Assembly (NCBI GenBank): GCA_036346225.1
Contig: JARFIW010000905.1
Span: 868,001-932,000, forward strand
Direction: 5' to 3'
Source: Platerodrilus igneus
Taxonomy: Eukaryota > Arthropoda > Insecta > Coleoptera > Lycidae
Length of the DNA: 64,000 nt
Position 1 is the first letter of the stretch. Each line of letters begins with the position of its first letter. Of the stretch, positions 44,698 through 56,960 are shown piece by piece. The notes beneath the pieces are model-generated. The model was not told where the DNA came from. It searched no databases and saw only the letters and a list, made by a program, of their open reading frames with translations. Made by a program: the position numbers and the translations under genes.

Positions 44698-46571
44698 CAG
44701 GGTTGGGATAAAGTATGGAACCAAGTGAATATCTTTAAAACGAAAAGGACGATATTTATGAAACTTTCTAGATAAATGCAATGAGGCAAAATGCATCTGA
44801 TGTGATTTTTTTTGTTAATTATGTATTTCCGGTTTAGCCGGAAATATCCTGAAATTTTTTAAATTAAATGGGCACCCTGTATATTTTTGCAGATCTTAAT
44901 AGATCTTGTTATTTCAAATTCATACATATCGGGGTTAATGGAAATAATCTGTAAAAACGAGACACTAAAGCACTTTAGTACAATCACTTTTAAGTTTTTA
45001 CGCATTAGAATAAAAACCATTTGGATTAGCAAATTGATGTTTACTTTGTATTAAACGTGTACTGTTTAGTAAAGTAGCTGTTGGAAAAATGTCAAGACAA
45101 ACTGTCAAGTTAATTGTAATTTACGGTAATAAATTGTACGGTTAAAAATGGTACATTTAAGTGAGAAAGATCGAATTGAAATATTAATAATGATTGGTTT
45201 TGGCGATCGTGTTAGAACTAGGGAAGAAGTTTGTCATATTTTTAATGATTTGCATCTTGAAAGAAATCCTATATCACGTTCAACAGTTACTAAAATATTT
45301 CAACGTTTTAATGCAACAGGGATGGTCAAAAATTTGCCAAAAACTGGAAGACCACAGACCGTAACGAACGAAGCTATTAGACAAAACATTGCTATTGAAT
45401 TAAAGGAATTACCTCAAACTTCTACCACAGATTTGGCACTAAACCACGGTATAAAGTCGACGTTCTGTAGGGAAGATATTAAACAGTGAAAAATATCATT
45501 CGTATAAAATACAATTAGTTCAAGAATTGTCTGATGATGATTTTGACCGACGGCTGGAATTTTGCGAACGAATGATGGACATCTGTAATGTCGACGAACA
45601 TTTTGCAAATAATGTAGTGTTTTCGAATGAGGCATCTTTCTGTTTAAATGGAACAGTTAATCGCCATAACTCAAGGTGTTGGTCAAATGAGAATCCTCAT
45701 TGGATTTATAAAGCCCATACCCAAAATCTACAAAAGTTGAATGTTTGGATGGGAATTGTGAAAAATAGGCTTATAGGCCCATTTTTTTATAGACGGAAAC
45801 TTGAATGGTGACAAGTATTTAGATTTACTAAATAACCAAATTATTCCTGCACTCCATCAAAATGGGCAATTACCACAAAATGTTTGGTTTCAACAAGATG
45901 GAGCGCCTCCTCACTGAGATAGACGGGTTTTGAATTTTTTAGATGCAAATTTTCCAAATTGATGGATTGGACGTAGAGGATTTGTAGAGTGGCCTGCTCG
46001 TTCTCCAGACCTCAGTCCGTTAGATTTCTTTCTTTGGGGTTACCTGAAATTACATGTTTACGTTAGACGACCATCATCCCTGCAGGAATTGAAACAGAGA
46101 CTCATCGATGAATGTGAACTCATCCATAGAGAAGTCTTGGAAAGAGTAATTCAGGAATTTATTAATAGACTTGCATATTGTCAGGAAGTAAACGGCGAGC
46201 ATTTTGAACAGTTAAAGTGATTTTGTTTAAATTAAATTCAATATTATTCTCATTCTCGTTTATCTTATAAATCAAATTTATTATTGAGTAAATGTAAAAT
46301 GCTTTAGTATCTTGTTTTTACAGATTATTTTCATTAACCCTGGTATGTATGAATTTGAAATAACAAGATCTATCAAAATCTGCAAAAATATACAGTGTCC
46401 CATTTAAATAAAAAAAATTGAAGGTTTTTCCGACTAAACCGAAAATACATTATTAATAAAAAAAAATCACATCAGATGCATTTTGCCTCATTGCATTTAT
46501 CTACAAAGTTTCATAAATACGTCCTTTTCGTTTTAAAGATATTCACTTGGTTCCATACTTTATCCCAACCC

Positions 46572-46573
<2 letters not shown>
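44698..46573 (+). mobile_element. Tc1/mariner element with long TIRs, DD41D type
   Basis: Ends CAGGGTTGGGATAAAGTATG at 44698 and its complement at 46573; inverted similarity runs about 280 bp (to about 44980 and from about 46299). It is inserted in the TA array, the obligatory TA target being ambiguous there. It encodes a broken transposase with 41 residues between the second and third catalytic aspartates. Confidence 0.9.
45148..46219 (+). pseudogene. Mariner transposase, DD41D type, broken
   Basis: ATG at 45148. Residues 1-110 hold paired-like helix-turn-helix DNA-binding domains (SRSTVTKIFQRFNATGMVKN, then GRPQTV). A frameshift near 45485 leads into the catalytic part. The first catalytic Asp is replaced by Asn in VVFSNEASF. 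The second is in FQQDGAPPH, immediately followed by a TGA; a second TGA follows FPN. The third is in SPDLSPLDFFLWG, 41 residues after the second. The C-terminus ends VNGEHFEQLK at 46219. A further frame change lies near 45800. The missing Asp and stops show it is inactive. Confidence 0.88.

Positions 46574-46642
<69 letters not shown>
46574..46642 (+). repeat. (TA)n array 5
   Basis: Long TA run joining the mariner element to TAL4. Tyr-Ile repeat open frames across it are artefacts. Confidence 0.95.
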
Positions 46643-46644
<2 letters not shown>

Positions 46645-47375
46645 TGCCGTGGAACCTCTAGATGCTCCGTACCTCCTAAAAATCTTCGAGCCCTGGTACT
46701 TGCCAGTTACAAAAAAAATCAATTTATACATCTAAAAAACTTTCACAAAATTTTCCTTACCCGCTTTCTGCCTTTTCTAAAATTAATTTCTTCAACAGCT
46801 TCCCTGGCTAGCTCAGCTGTGCTTCTTCTCGTATACCTAAATTTACTCTCATTCTATTTAACGTTTACACACCATTTAAATAAAATTACAAAATAATACA
46901 ACAATCATACAATATTTATTGACCACTATTTACAAATTATAATATTCATAGTTATTTACAGTTCGGTGCTCAAATTACACCTCAATAAATGCTAATTCTG
47001 TCAAGTCCTTGTTTTTAAAATTGAAATTTCTAACACATTTAAAGCAACAGGAGTAAATAGGCCCTAAATAATACCTTCTCTTTGTTTATTACGACACTGG
47101 AATATGGTGAGCTTATAATAACCCAGTTTATAAATGTATGCTTTCCACTTGGCATACTATTACTAACATAAAAAAAAACCATGTACTCTTAACAATTAAA
47201 TTTAAATTCATCAAGCATTTCAATAAGCTTTACGTACACCTTTTGTTTTATATTTAAAATACCATATTAATAGTCAGTTATACGTATCCTTTTCAATACG
47301 TAAAATAACGAAAAATACCATCAAAGTTCACTCTCACACATCACAGTTTATAAAAAAACAGCAAATTCTAATGCG
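46645..47375 (-). repeat. TAL4 putative solo LTR, first segment (minus orientation)
   Basis: Starts TGCCGTGGAACC after the TA run. Clear homologue of TAL1 12481-13190 (CTTCCCTGGCTAGCTCAGCT, CTGGAATATGGTGAGCT, TAATAACCCAGTTTA). Interrupted by Gypsy B and continued at 55741. Confidence 0.62.
47372..47375 (+). repeat. Target-site duplication of Gypsy B, left (TGCG)
   Basis: TGCG here and at 55737-55740 flank the LTRs. Confidence 0.9.
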
Positions 47376-47974
47376 AGTTAAGGTTCGGGCCTTTGGAGAG
47401 GTGTTTTTAAAAACAATTCCGAAGACTTAACAAATTATTTTAACTTGAAACAAAAATTACAATGAAATTTTGAATAACTAGTAACATAATAACTTTAACC
47501 AAAAAATATAATAATTGTACTATGGCGAGTAGTCTAGGTAGACAACAATGCAAAAGCTGTAATACTGACTGACTGCCTTAATTGAGTAGCTTGAACAACG
47601 AAGTATGGAGTTCGAAGACTGACTGCCGGGCCTTGAGTTCCCGGGCTTTTTATAATAACCTGCCCCTCACACGGCTTGTGGGAACTTGCAGATCTCATGT
47701 CTGCGTTTCTCTTAATTGTACATTTTATTACAATGTAACAATCTTAATTCTAAGTAATTGCGGTATGTTAACCGCCAGTGACCTGCCACCTGCAGTATCA
47801 CTGCCTTCTCGGATGCAAAGTTGCATGTCCGTTCTCATGAACTGTCGATAACCTCTCTGGGTTATCCTTGTATTACAATGTTGCAATGAACTTATACTTT
47901 ATTTAACAATTTCTAATAATTCCTATTAGATTCAATATATTCAATACACATAGATAATTGGGGGATACATAACT
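47376..47974 (-). repeat. Gypsy B 3' LTR
   Basis: On the minus strand begins AGTTATGTATCCCC and ends CCTTAACT. PPT complement CCTCCCACC lies at 47975-47983. Confidence 0.92.
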
Positions 47975-48042
47975 CCTCCCACCGTAAATGGAAAATTAAG
48001 GTTTTACTTAATTTTTAAATACATAAAATTCATTATTCAATT

Positions 48043-49018
48043 TTATTTAAAATTCATTATTTCTAAGGGTATACTTATCGTTTCTTTATTTCTCTTTGTT
48101 TCCTTAAATCTAGAACTGTTTCCTTCATTCTTATATCTAAGGTACATTTTGTAAAATACATACATAATTACAAAAATTATTAAAATGATTAACACAATTG
48201 TCCAAACACTTAGGTTATCATAATGTAACTTTGGCGTTTTGAGTTCACTTAACTGTTTTTTGTAAATTTCCACTAGTTTCATGGTGTGGTTGAGGTCGTC
48301 TAAGTCTAGATGCTCTAGCTTCATGGGTTTCTTGACTATTTCTTCGTCTTCTTGTTCTATCTTGAACTGTAGTTCTGGTAGGTTTGCAAGTTTCTTCGTT
48401 GCTATGGGATCTTGATAAACTCTGATTACTTCTTCTTTCAATTTCACATAACAATCTTCTTTGAGGGTAATTAATTTGCTTCCGATTAATGCTTGGTTAT
48501 TTTCATCTTGATTGCAGTGGATGGTTGCTACTACTTCTGTTGAGAAAATGGCTATCCATTTGTTTTCTGTAACTTTTTGAATTTTCATGTTGTTTATTTG
48601 CACTTGTTTGGCTTCACAGTCTTCGTAATGATTTGAGAATTTTAATAGTTGTACTTCACAAGGGCTGTCTTCTTGAATGGTTGTTGTCGTCATTGATTGA
48701 CATAAGTATTGGTTTGGTGTTACTTCAGTACATTTTTCGTTTGTATAACTATATCTCAGTTAATTTAGGGATAGGAATTTGGTTTTGGGTATGATTACTT
48801 GGTATGTGCTAGTAACTTTCGTTGGAAAAGCAAATAAATGATAATAATTATAATTGTTACTTTCTACTATCGGGATTTCTATTAAAAATATTATTTCGTT
48901 ATTCTTAATGTAGCCTTTTACTATAGCTATCTTTTCAAATATTAGAATGTTTGTCTTTGTTACATCAAAAGGTAATTTACTGTTAATTATAAGTGATTTA
49001 ATTCTTATTAATTCTTTC
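48043..49018 (-). pseudogene. env: Env-like remnant of Gypsy B
   Basis: A 216-codon ATG frame (48693-48043) is collinear with that of A, with the same membrane segment near residues 160-180. Upstream, frames broken by stops keep part of the env N-terminal region that A has lost (for example KTNILIFEKIAIVKGY near 48930). Degenerate between 48700 and 49018. Confidence 0.7.
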
Positions 49019-51775
49019 TGTTAGATAGTTTTGCGCTTCTACTACTAGAGTATCGGCATGTAGTTTTTGAAATGGTTTGTCGGGTGTTTTGGTTAACATT
49101 AAGGGTATCTTTGGGGGTTTTCTGTTGTATTTCGCTTTGTCACATAATTCACATTGGTTAATGAAGTCTGTGTCAATTCTTTCATGTCTTTAAAATAATA
49201 ACGTCTTACAAGTTGATTTATTGTTTCGTTAATTCCACGATGGTTGGTTTTTCCTTCGTGTTGATTCCTAATTACATCGTTTATTCCGTCAGGGTCGTCT
49301 AATGTTATTAATTTTCTAGTACATCCGATGAGTTCTGGGCCAGAGTTATTGAATAATTTAACTTATAATTCTGAAAATCTTTGGTATAAATGTTCGGTGG
49401 TGAAGTAGAAATAAATTTTTTTTTTCTCGGGGGTGTATTCTTTTAGAATTTTAATTATTTGTTCCTCGTTGTCATCTTTAGTTATTTGAAGTTGGTATAT
49501 CTTTTTGTTATCTACTTTTGTATATTTTACGGGATTTGGCTTATTTAAAACTTTGGTTATTATAAATTGATTGGGTTTCATATCGTGTCGATCTCGTCTG
49601 GATCTTCCCTTATTTCTGCTTCGTCTATGTTTCCTATAATGGATTCCGTTTCTAATGCATTGAGCTGGATTCTACTTAAAGCGTCTGCGTTGTTGTTATA
49701 AATTCCTTTTTTGTATATAATTTCGTAATCGTACCCTTCGAGTCTGATTCTCCATCGTTGTAATTTTGAATTCGGTTCTTTCAGTTTGCATAGCCATTCT
49801 AATGGTCTATGATCGGTGTATATGTAAAACTTTCTTCCATATAAGTAAGGTCTAAAACATTTTGTTGCCCAAATTATGGCTAATAATTCTTTTTCTATGG
49901 TACTATATTTCTGTTCGGTTTCATTTAGGGTTCTGAATGCGTAGCTGATGGGTTTATCGCTACCTACTTTTCCTTGGCTCAATACTGCGCCTAATGCTAC
50001 ATTCGATGCGTCCGTCGTCAGTATAAATGGTTATGAAAACTCTGGGTATTCTAATACAGGGTGATTCGTTAATATGTTTTTAATTTTGTCTACGGCTTTA
50101 ATGAATTCCGGGGTGTGTTCAATTTTGTTTCCCTTTTTTAAACAATTTGTCAGAAGTTTGGTTATCTGAGCGTAACCTTTAATGAATTTGCGGTAGTAAC
50201 CACTAAGTCCTAGAAATCCTTTAATTTCTTTGGTTGTTTTTGGTAATGGGTAATTTAGAACTGCATTTGTTTTGTCAGGATTTGGCATTACTCCTTGGGG
50301 TGTTATTACATGTCCTAAAAATGATACTTCTTTTTGTAAAAATTGACTTTTGACTAATTGTACTTTGAAATGTGCTTGTCTAAGTCTTTCAAATACTTCT
50401 CTCAATCTTTCTATGTGTTTTACCAATGATGTGGAATAAACTATTATGTCATCTAGGTACACAAGGCATTTTTCATTGTGTATTCCTCGTAATATATTGT
50501 CCATGACTCTGGAAAGTAGCGGGTGCGTTCTTTAATCCAAATGGCATTCGTTTGTACTCGTAATGTCCTCTAGGTGTGCTGAAGGCCGTTTTTGATATAT
50601 CTTTTTCTTCCATCTCTAGCTGATGGTATCCTGATGCTAGGTCTAATGTTGAAAAATATTGGCATTTGCCTAATTTGTCTAAAATTTCGGTTATATTTGG
50701 TAGTGGATATTTGTCATCTACCGTTTTGTCATTTAACTTTCTATAGTCTATTACCATTCTGTACTTTCTCTTTTCGGTTGCGTCTAATTTCTTAGGTACT
50801 ATTAACACGAGGCTGCTCCATGGTGAGTTGGAGTGCTAGATTATGTCTTGTTCTAATAAGTCTGCTACTTGTCTGTCAGCTTTTTCTTGGCTTGCATGAG
50901 GTAGTCTATATGCTTTTGTAAAGATTGGCTTATTGTCTGTTAACTCGATATTATGTTTTACTGTGTTGGTGAATGTTAATGGTATTCCTTTGCAGTGGAA
51001 TATGTCGCGGTATTCAAAACATAAGTTTAAATTGCTCTTTGCTCTTCTTGATTGATGTCGGTATTAAAGCGGATGTTAGTTAAATTTTCTCTTAACATTT
51101 TGTCATGTTCTATTGGGATAAAATTATTTACTAAATTTTCGTCTATTTCCATTTCGTTAAAATTTAATTCTTCTACGTTAATTGGGTCTGTAAATGTTAT
51201 TTCTATGGGATAGTCGTTTGAATTTAATATCGTTGTGGTTGCATAAATATCTTATATTTGTACTAAAGCGGTTGGGGTTTCTACTCCTTGTTGAAATGTC
51301 ATATGATTATTTTTCCTACTTTTTTGTTAGATTTTACTGGGATTTTTATTTTTCTTTCCGTTCGGGGTTCTATTGTGTATTTTTGTTCGGTTTGTGTGTC
51401 TTGAAATTGAATGGGGATTTTTCCGTATTTCGTCCTTAATAAACGATTTTTGATGTCAATGTTGGCTCCTAATTTTCTTAGAAGGTCCATTCCGATTAAG
51501 CCGTCATATCTGTCGTTAAATTCAAATACACAAAATTTGTTTCATTTTAACATTAAATGTTCTCGGTAAGGGTATATTAGCTACGAATTGGTGTAGTGTT
51601 GTTTGATGGGCTATTTTAATTTTAAATGGTTCTCCTTCTACATAAGCTAAATAATGTTTTTGTGCGGTTCTGGGGCTAATTAATGTTTTTGATGATCCGG
51701 TATCGATTAACAGTTTGAATTCGGCGTGGGGTATTTCTTTGTATGGTAATACTAAGTGATTTATGTTATTTATGT
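49019..51775 (-). pseudogene. pol: Pol of Gypsy B, frameshifted, integrase truncated
   Basis: Protease LIDTGSS near 51700; [12 protein letters not shown] near 50760, [14 protein letters not shown] near 50650, [13 protein letters not shown] near 50540 and YLDDIIVYS near 50450; RNase [16 protein letters not shown] near 49990 and [10 protein letters not shown] near 49810; then the integrase HHCC region to LHADTLVVEAQNYL near 49030. There it ends abruptly at about 49019: the second catalytic Asp and the Glu are deleted. Multiple single-base frameshifts, for example near 51490, 50500, 50030 and 49580. Confidence 0.9.
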
Positions 51776-51778
51776 TTA

Positions 51779-52960
51779 TTAGGTTTGGTCGGTTATAAAT
51801 TCGTCCATTTGAAATTTTGAGTTCGAGTTTTCTTCGTCGTCGTCCTCGTAAGTTTCGTATTGTTCGTCGCGTTCATAAGTTTCTGCATGGTTTGATTCAT
51901 CGTTCGTACCTGTCTGAATGTAATTATTCTGGTCAGTGTCAAATTTTTCTACTTCTTGGTGAAATAGTTCTTCCGATGTAAAATTACGTTTCTGATTAGG
52001 GTTTGGTCGGATATGTGTTATTTTGGTATTTTGTCTGGCGTTACCAGATGAGGTATCCATTGGTGTTGGTTTATAATAATTATTACGGTTGTTATGATTA
52101 TTATTCATTGGTGTATTTCTATTGGGGTTTGCGTTGAATGCTGGTCTTTGTTGGTTTAGGTTTTGATTAAATCTTGGTTGGAAGGCGGGTCTCGTAAAAG
52201 TTGGGTTAAACGTTGGTTTTGGAAAATGTTTATATTGATTATTAAAATTTGTATTGTTGAAGCTTGGGTTATTAATTCGCGCTTGATTTGTTTGTGCGTT
52301 GAAGGGTATGAATTTTTGTTGAGGGATTGTTTGTCTTGTGGCTTGTATGGTTTTTAGTGGTGAATAACTTTTATTCGCGTTGGGGTTGTATAGTCTGTTG
52401 CGGTAATACATGACATTTTCTTCTTCTATTACTAGGTTCATAGCTTCTTCTAGATTTTGGGGCGTTGGAATCTGATCTTATCCGATAGTCGTTCTGGTAA
52501 AGCGTTTATATACGTGTCCAGTGCCATTTTGTCATACATTTTTGTTTTTAAATGTCTAACGTTTTGATCGGGTTCTTCGATTTTAATTTTGTTAGATTAA
52601 ACTTTTCACGTCTTGGCATTTCATTCCGAATTGATAGAGGGATTAGTTGTGTTCCATTCTAAGGTTTATTAGGTTTCGTACCAGGCACTTTATGTTACGT
52701 TGGTCTCCAAAATATGCAATTAGTAGCTGTTTAAATTCTTGCCATTCCTGTAAATCGTCCCTACTGGCGATTAAGGTTAGTGCCCTTCCGGCAGTTTACT
52801 TATTACCAAGCGTATAAGCAATGAATTTATTTCGTTATCTCCGGGTTTGTAGAAGGCTTTTAGGAACATTTCGGCTGCTCCAATAGAATTTAAAATGTGC
52901 TTGCGTGCCATCAAATATCTGTATTGTCTCCAAATAAAGTTTCATGTCTGTGCTACTCAT
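51779..52960 (-). pseudogene. gag: Gag of Gypsy B, frameshifted
   Basis: The start ATG is the complement of 52958-52960. The N-terminal capsid region (52960-52450) has several frameshifts; the 220-codon C-terminal frame 52441-51779 is collinear with Gag of A, with the same Asn/Pro/Phe-rich stretch and acidic tail ending FITDQT. Confidence 0.85.
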
Positions 52961-53019
52961 GTTGGTTAAGGGTTGCTTTCGATTTTGGGTAATTTCAAAA
53001 AAAAAATTTTTTTTGAATT

Positions 53020-53560
53020 GAGGTTCTATTTCGCTATGTATATCGTTATTTTTGCTTCGAATTTATTCATTTTCCGTTTGGATTGGGTAATTTCGAATTT
53101 TGTAAAAAATTGGGGTTGATTTTCTGTTTGTAACGTTATTGTTACTTTGGTTTTATTAATTTTCCATTTGGATTGAATAATTTTGAATTTTGTAAAAATT
53201 GGAGTTGATTTTGCTATTTGAAACGTAATTTTGGTTTGGTTTTATTAACTTTTTTTTAGATTGGATAATTTGAAATTTTGTAAAAATTGGGGTTGGTTTT
53301 GCTATTTGTGATGTTAATTTTGCTTTGGTTTTATTAATTTTTCTTTTAGATTGAAAAATTTAGAATTTCAAATTTTTTAAAAATTGGGGTTGATTTTTGT
53401 TATTTGAAACGTTATTTTTGGTTTAGATTTTTTAATTTTTTATTTAGGTTGGGTAAATTCAAATTTTGTAAAAATTAAGGTTAATACTTCTATTTGTAGC
53501 ATTAATTTTGGTTTGTATTTGTTAATTTTAAGTTTAGGCTGCGTCGGGTTATTTTTTGAA
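53020..53560 (-). repeat. Leader tandem repeats of Gypsy B
   Basis: About six degenerate units of 85-95 bp, complement of the array seen before gag in element A (TTTTGTAAAAATTGGGGTTG recurs near 53100, 53195, 53278, 53375 and 53470). Confidence 0.72.
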
Positions 53561-55135
53561 TCGTAATTGCTGTTACTTGTACTTAGCTACACAGTGCGGT
53601 AATGAATGTGTGGGATTTATACTCAATAATGTTGATTTAATTACCGTAGTCTTGAATTTGCCTGTTTCTATCTCGCGGCTTTTAATTTGCCTTGAGTTTC
53701 TGTTTTGTGAAGAATCTGGAGTGAATATATTTGCTCTCACGATATTTACTTAGCTTTGTGTTTGTTTATTCTGTTAATATGTAATTAATACTCTTTCCGT
53801 GGGTTTTAATCGAGTTGCATAAATGTATAGTTCGTCTGTCTTGAATTCTAATTATAACTTGCATGTTAATTACTTTTGCACTTTATCGTTGTAATTTAAA
53901 TACTAAAAGATGTAGTCTTGGTTATTTAATTGCGTACACTTATAAACGTTGAGGTAATTAGCACTTACAGGTGTTAATTTCAATTTATAGGAATTAGTAA
54001 TTCGCTTCTCTTACTCGCTAATTGCTTTGCATAAATGTTACGTTTGTTTATTCTTAGATATCTCGGTATTCAATTATAATGCTTGTTTGTCATTGAATCT
54101 CTCCGTATTGTTGGTTTTCAGGTTGCAATTATGAGCGTTTTTAAAGCTTTTTACGATGACCGTTTAGCTTTTATCCCGTGTTTGTACTAATGCAATTTAT
54201 TTATAGATCGCTGTGGTGTAACTTTATGCGCTTTTATGAATTAATTACTTGTGGGTATTAATGCAAAACTGCGTTGCTTTATACTATGCAAGGTTCTAAA
54301 GGTTATAGCAATTCTCTGAGGTTTTTAAGTATGTAATAAAGGATGCTTCCTTCGCGAATTTTGCTTATTTGCGGATGGCGTTTTAGGTTACGGTGGTTTT
54401 AAGTTACCGTAGCAGAGTGTTTTTCTGTAATTTATAAAGGTCAATGTTTTAAATAGTCGTTCCGTAATTGCTTGTTTGAAGAATTACCTTTAGTTTTGGA
54501 ATTAATTTGCGTTCTGTCTTTTCAGTTTACCGGATTAAACGTGCGTGTTGTTTCGCGGTAGCTAATTTTTCGTATTTGGTATTAGTGGATGTGCGTCAGT
54601 TATTTTTGGTTTATTTTTGAATTTGTTCTAATAATTGTGGTAAGAATCTTTTAAATATCAAGTCTCTTTTGCTTTTTAAAAGAAAATCCTTTTTACTTTT
54701 AACATTCGAGTCTCATAAAATTATATACAGTTTCGTTTTGAAAATAATTCACTTTGTTACTATTTTCAAGAAAATATTGGCATAAAATAAAATTCATAAC
54801 ATAATAATAAATGGTAATCAATAAAATAATAAAACTAGCATATATCAGTTATAGTTTGTGAGATCAATTGGTATAAATGGAATGAACTTACATTAATTTC
54901 TTCATCTGTTTCTTTTGTGGGCTCGATCGATGCTGTATCTTGTCCACGTTGATTTGTTGCTGGATTCAGACTATATTTGTTCTTCCTCCAAACTGGTTTG
55001 TTGCTGGATTTAGACGAATTTTGTTCTTCCTCCAACCTGGTTTGGGTTCTGTCAAAATTGCGAATTGAAATTCTTGGTCACCAATCTTCCGATTTTTGGA
55101 TTTTTAGTGCCCTTTTGACATCCTCCCACTGCGCC
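53561..55135 (-). other. Gypsy B leader and PBS
   Basis: Collinear with the leader of A. Splice-donor-like GTAAGT is the complement of 54886-54891, preceded by the short repeats with GTTTGGAGGAAGAAC. PBS complement ACTGCGCCA lies at 55128-55136. An unbroken 66-codon frame spans the repeat zone up to the donor but lacks a convincing ATG. Confidence 0.6.
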
Positions 55136-55736
55136 AGTTAAGGTTCGGGCCTTTGGAGTGGTGTTTTTAAAAACAATTCCGAAGACTTAACAAATTTATT
55201 TTAACTTGAAACAGAAATTACAATGAAATTTTTGATAACTAGTAACATAATAACTTTAACCAAAAAATATAATAATTGTACTATGGCGAGTAGTCTAGGT
55301 AGACAACAATGCAAAAGCTGTAATACTCAGACTGACTGCCTTAATTGAGTAGCTTGAACAACGAAGTATGGAGTTCGAAGACTGACTGCCGGGCCTTGAG
55401 CTCCCGGGCTTTTTATAATAACCTGCCCCTCACACAGCTGTGGGAACTTGCAGATCTCATGTCTGCGTTTCTCTTAATTGTACATTTTATTACAATGTAA
55501 CAATCTTAATTCTAAGTAATTGCGGTATGTTAACCGCCTGTGACCTGCCACCTGCAGTATTACTGCCCTCTCGGATGCAAAGTTGCATGTCCGTTCTCAT
55601 GAACTGTCGATAACCTCTCTGGGTTATCCTTGTATTACAATGTTGCAATGAACTTATACTTTATTTAACAATTTCTAATAATTCCTATTAGATTCAATAT
55701 ATTCAATACACATAGATAATTGGGGGATACATAACC
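55136..55736 (-). repeat. Gypsy B 5' LTR
   Basis: 601 bp; its outermost base is changed (C instead of T on the plus strand). TATTATAAAAAG and the TCAGTC initiator are preserved. Confidence 0.92.
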
Positions 55737-56910
55737 TGCGTTACCTGGAAAAACTTGAAGATTCCATCTCCGTTTACGATGTATTATGTTTCTGAACCCC
55801 TCGGCCAATTGGTTTTGCGTGCGGCTCCACAAGATGTTTTAAAGATGACCACAATCTAAGTTGCGCTTCCTGCTACCCATCCAACATCAATTTTAATATC
55901 CAAATCCATGTATATTACACTTGTTTATTATCGCATTATTAATTTACGAGCTTGTTAAAGTATTCGTTGGACCTCAATTAAATTTAAATAAACTCGACAC
56001 TAACCGCGTCTCAAACTATAAGGTCACAACCAATTTAATACTAAACTTTATAAATTTTAATACTTACAAGCCCCGTCACTTGATTTTTGTATGTCGTTAT
56101 GCGATGCAAGATTAAAGAATAAAAGAGATTCCTATTAATTTTGTTAGAGTATTTATCATAAAGCTAGGCCCCTTTTTTGGTCACACTTTACGCGAAATAC
56201 CTAATTGTAAAATAATATTTCTCCAAATTTTGTCTAACCGTTTTACGCTTCTAGAAATATTCTTGCGTGCTCGTCTATTCTCAAACTAACTATTTCGACC
56301 AATTATACATTTCAGTGACGTCTTAAAACTCCACCTGTGATATCTCTATTCCCGTCTTATGCATATTTGATGTCGCATTCTAACCTTGCTTGAGTGGTAA
56401 AAAATCGATATAGCTGCCCGCGTCTACGTAGATGAGTACGTGCTTTGCGACAGTCGGTTGAACAATATTTCTTGAAACTTGTCTTGTTATGCTCCAAAAT
56501 ACATAGAAGTCGACTTTTCAAAACATGCAGGTGTTCAATTAACGAACGTTTAAAATAACACTTCTAGGAGTTTCTTTTCATGGTATTCAATCCAACCGAT
56601 ATATTTGTTTGTTACCACGAAAGCTATTCGCCTTGGATTTATTGATTTTACATGCTCTTATGCATTCTCGGACGTTATAACCCCTTAAATTAAATTACAT
56701 TAAATTAATTACTAATTTCTATTGGCTTATAAAGCTGATTTTCTTTGCGAATCTATTACGTTCTAATCCCTAGTTATAAAATTATGTCAATACTTGCTAA
56801 TTTAAATTAAATAAATGAAATTAATTTTGCGCGTATATTATGCTCCTTCCTCTATACAGGGTGTGTAAAATTGCATTGTTGACCACCAAATTTAACCCTT
56901 TAAAACAACT

Positions 56911-56913
<3 letters not shown>
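55737..56913 (-). repeat. TAL4 putative solo LTR, second segment
   Basis: Begins with TSD TGCG and continues the alignment with TAL1 (TTACCTGGAAAAACTTGAAG; TCTTATGCATATTTGATGTC; ACATGCAGGTGTTCAATTA). Ends ...CTCTATACAGGGTGTGTAAA ... CAACTACA against a TA run. Confidence 0.62.

Positions 56914-56954
<41 letters not shown>
56914..56954 (+). repeat. (TA)n array 6
   Basis: Joins TAL4 to TAL5 directly. Confidence 0.95.

Positions 56955-56960
<6 letters not shown>

Larger units (their letters stand above)
47376..55736 (-). mobile_element. Gypsy element B (sister family of A), 8.4 kb, minus strand
   Basis: LTRs of 599 and 601 bp, related to those of A but with about 100 extra bp in U5. The two differ at about a dozen sites. 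Same gene order as A. Gag and pol are frameshifted, and the distal half of integrase with the start of env is deleted. Inserted in TAL4 with TSD TGCG, the same host repeat family that Gypsy A hit in TAL1 but at a different position. Confidence 0.94.

Noticed and set aside
46543..46735. Open frames with Tyr-Ile repeats on both strands
   Set aside because: Direct translation of the (TA)n array; no coding signal.
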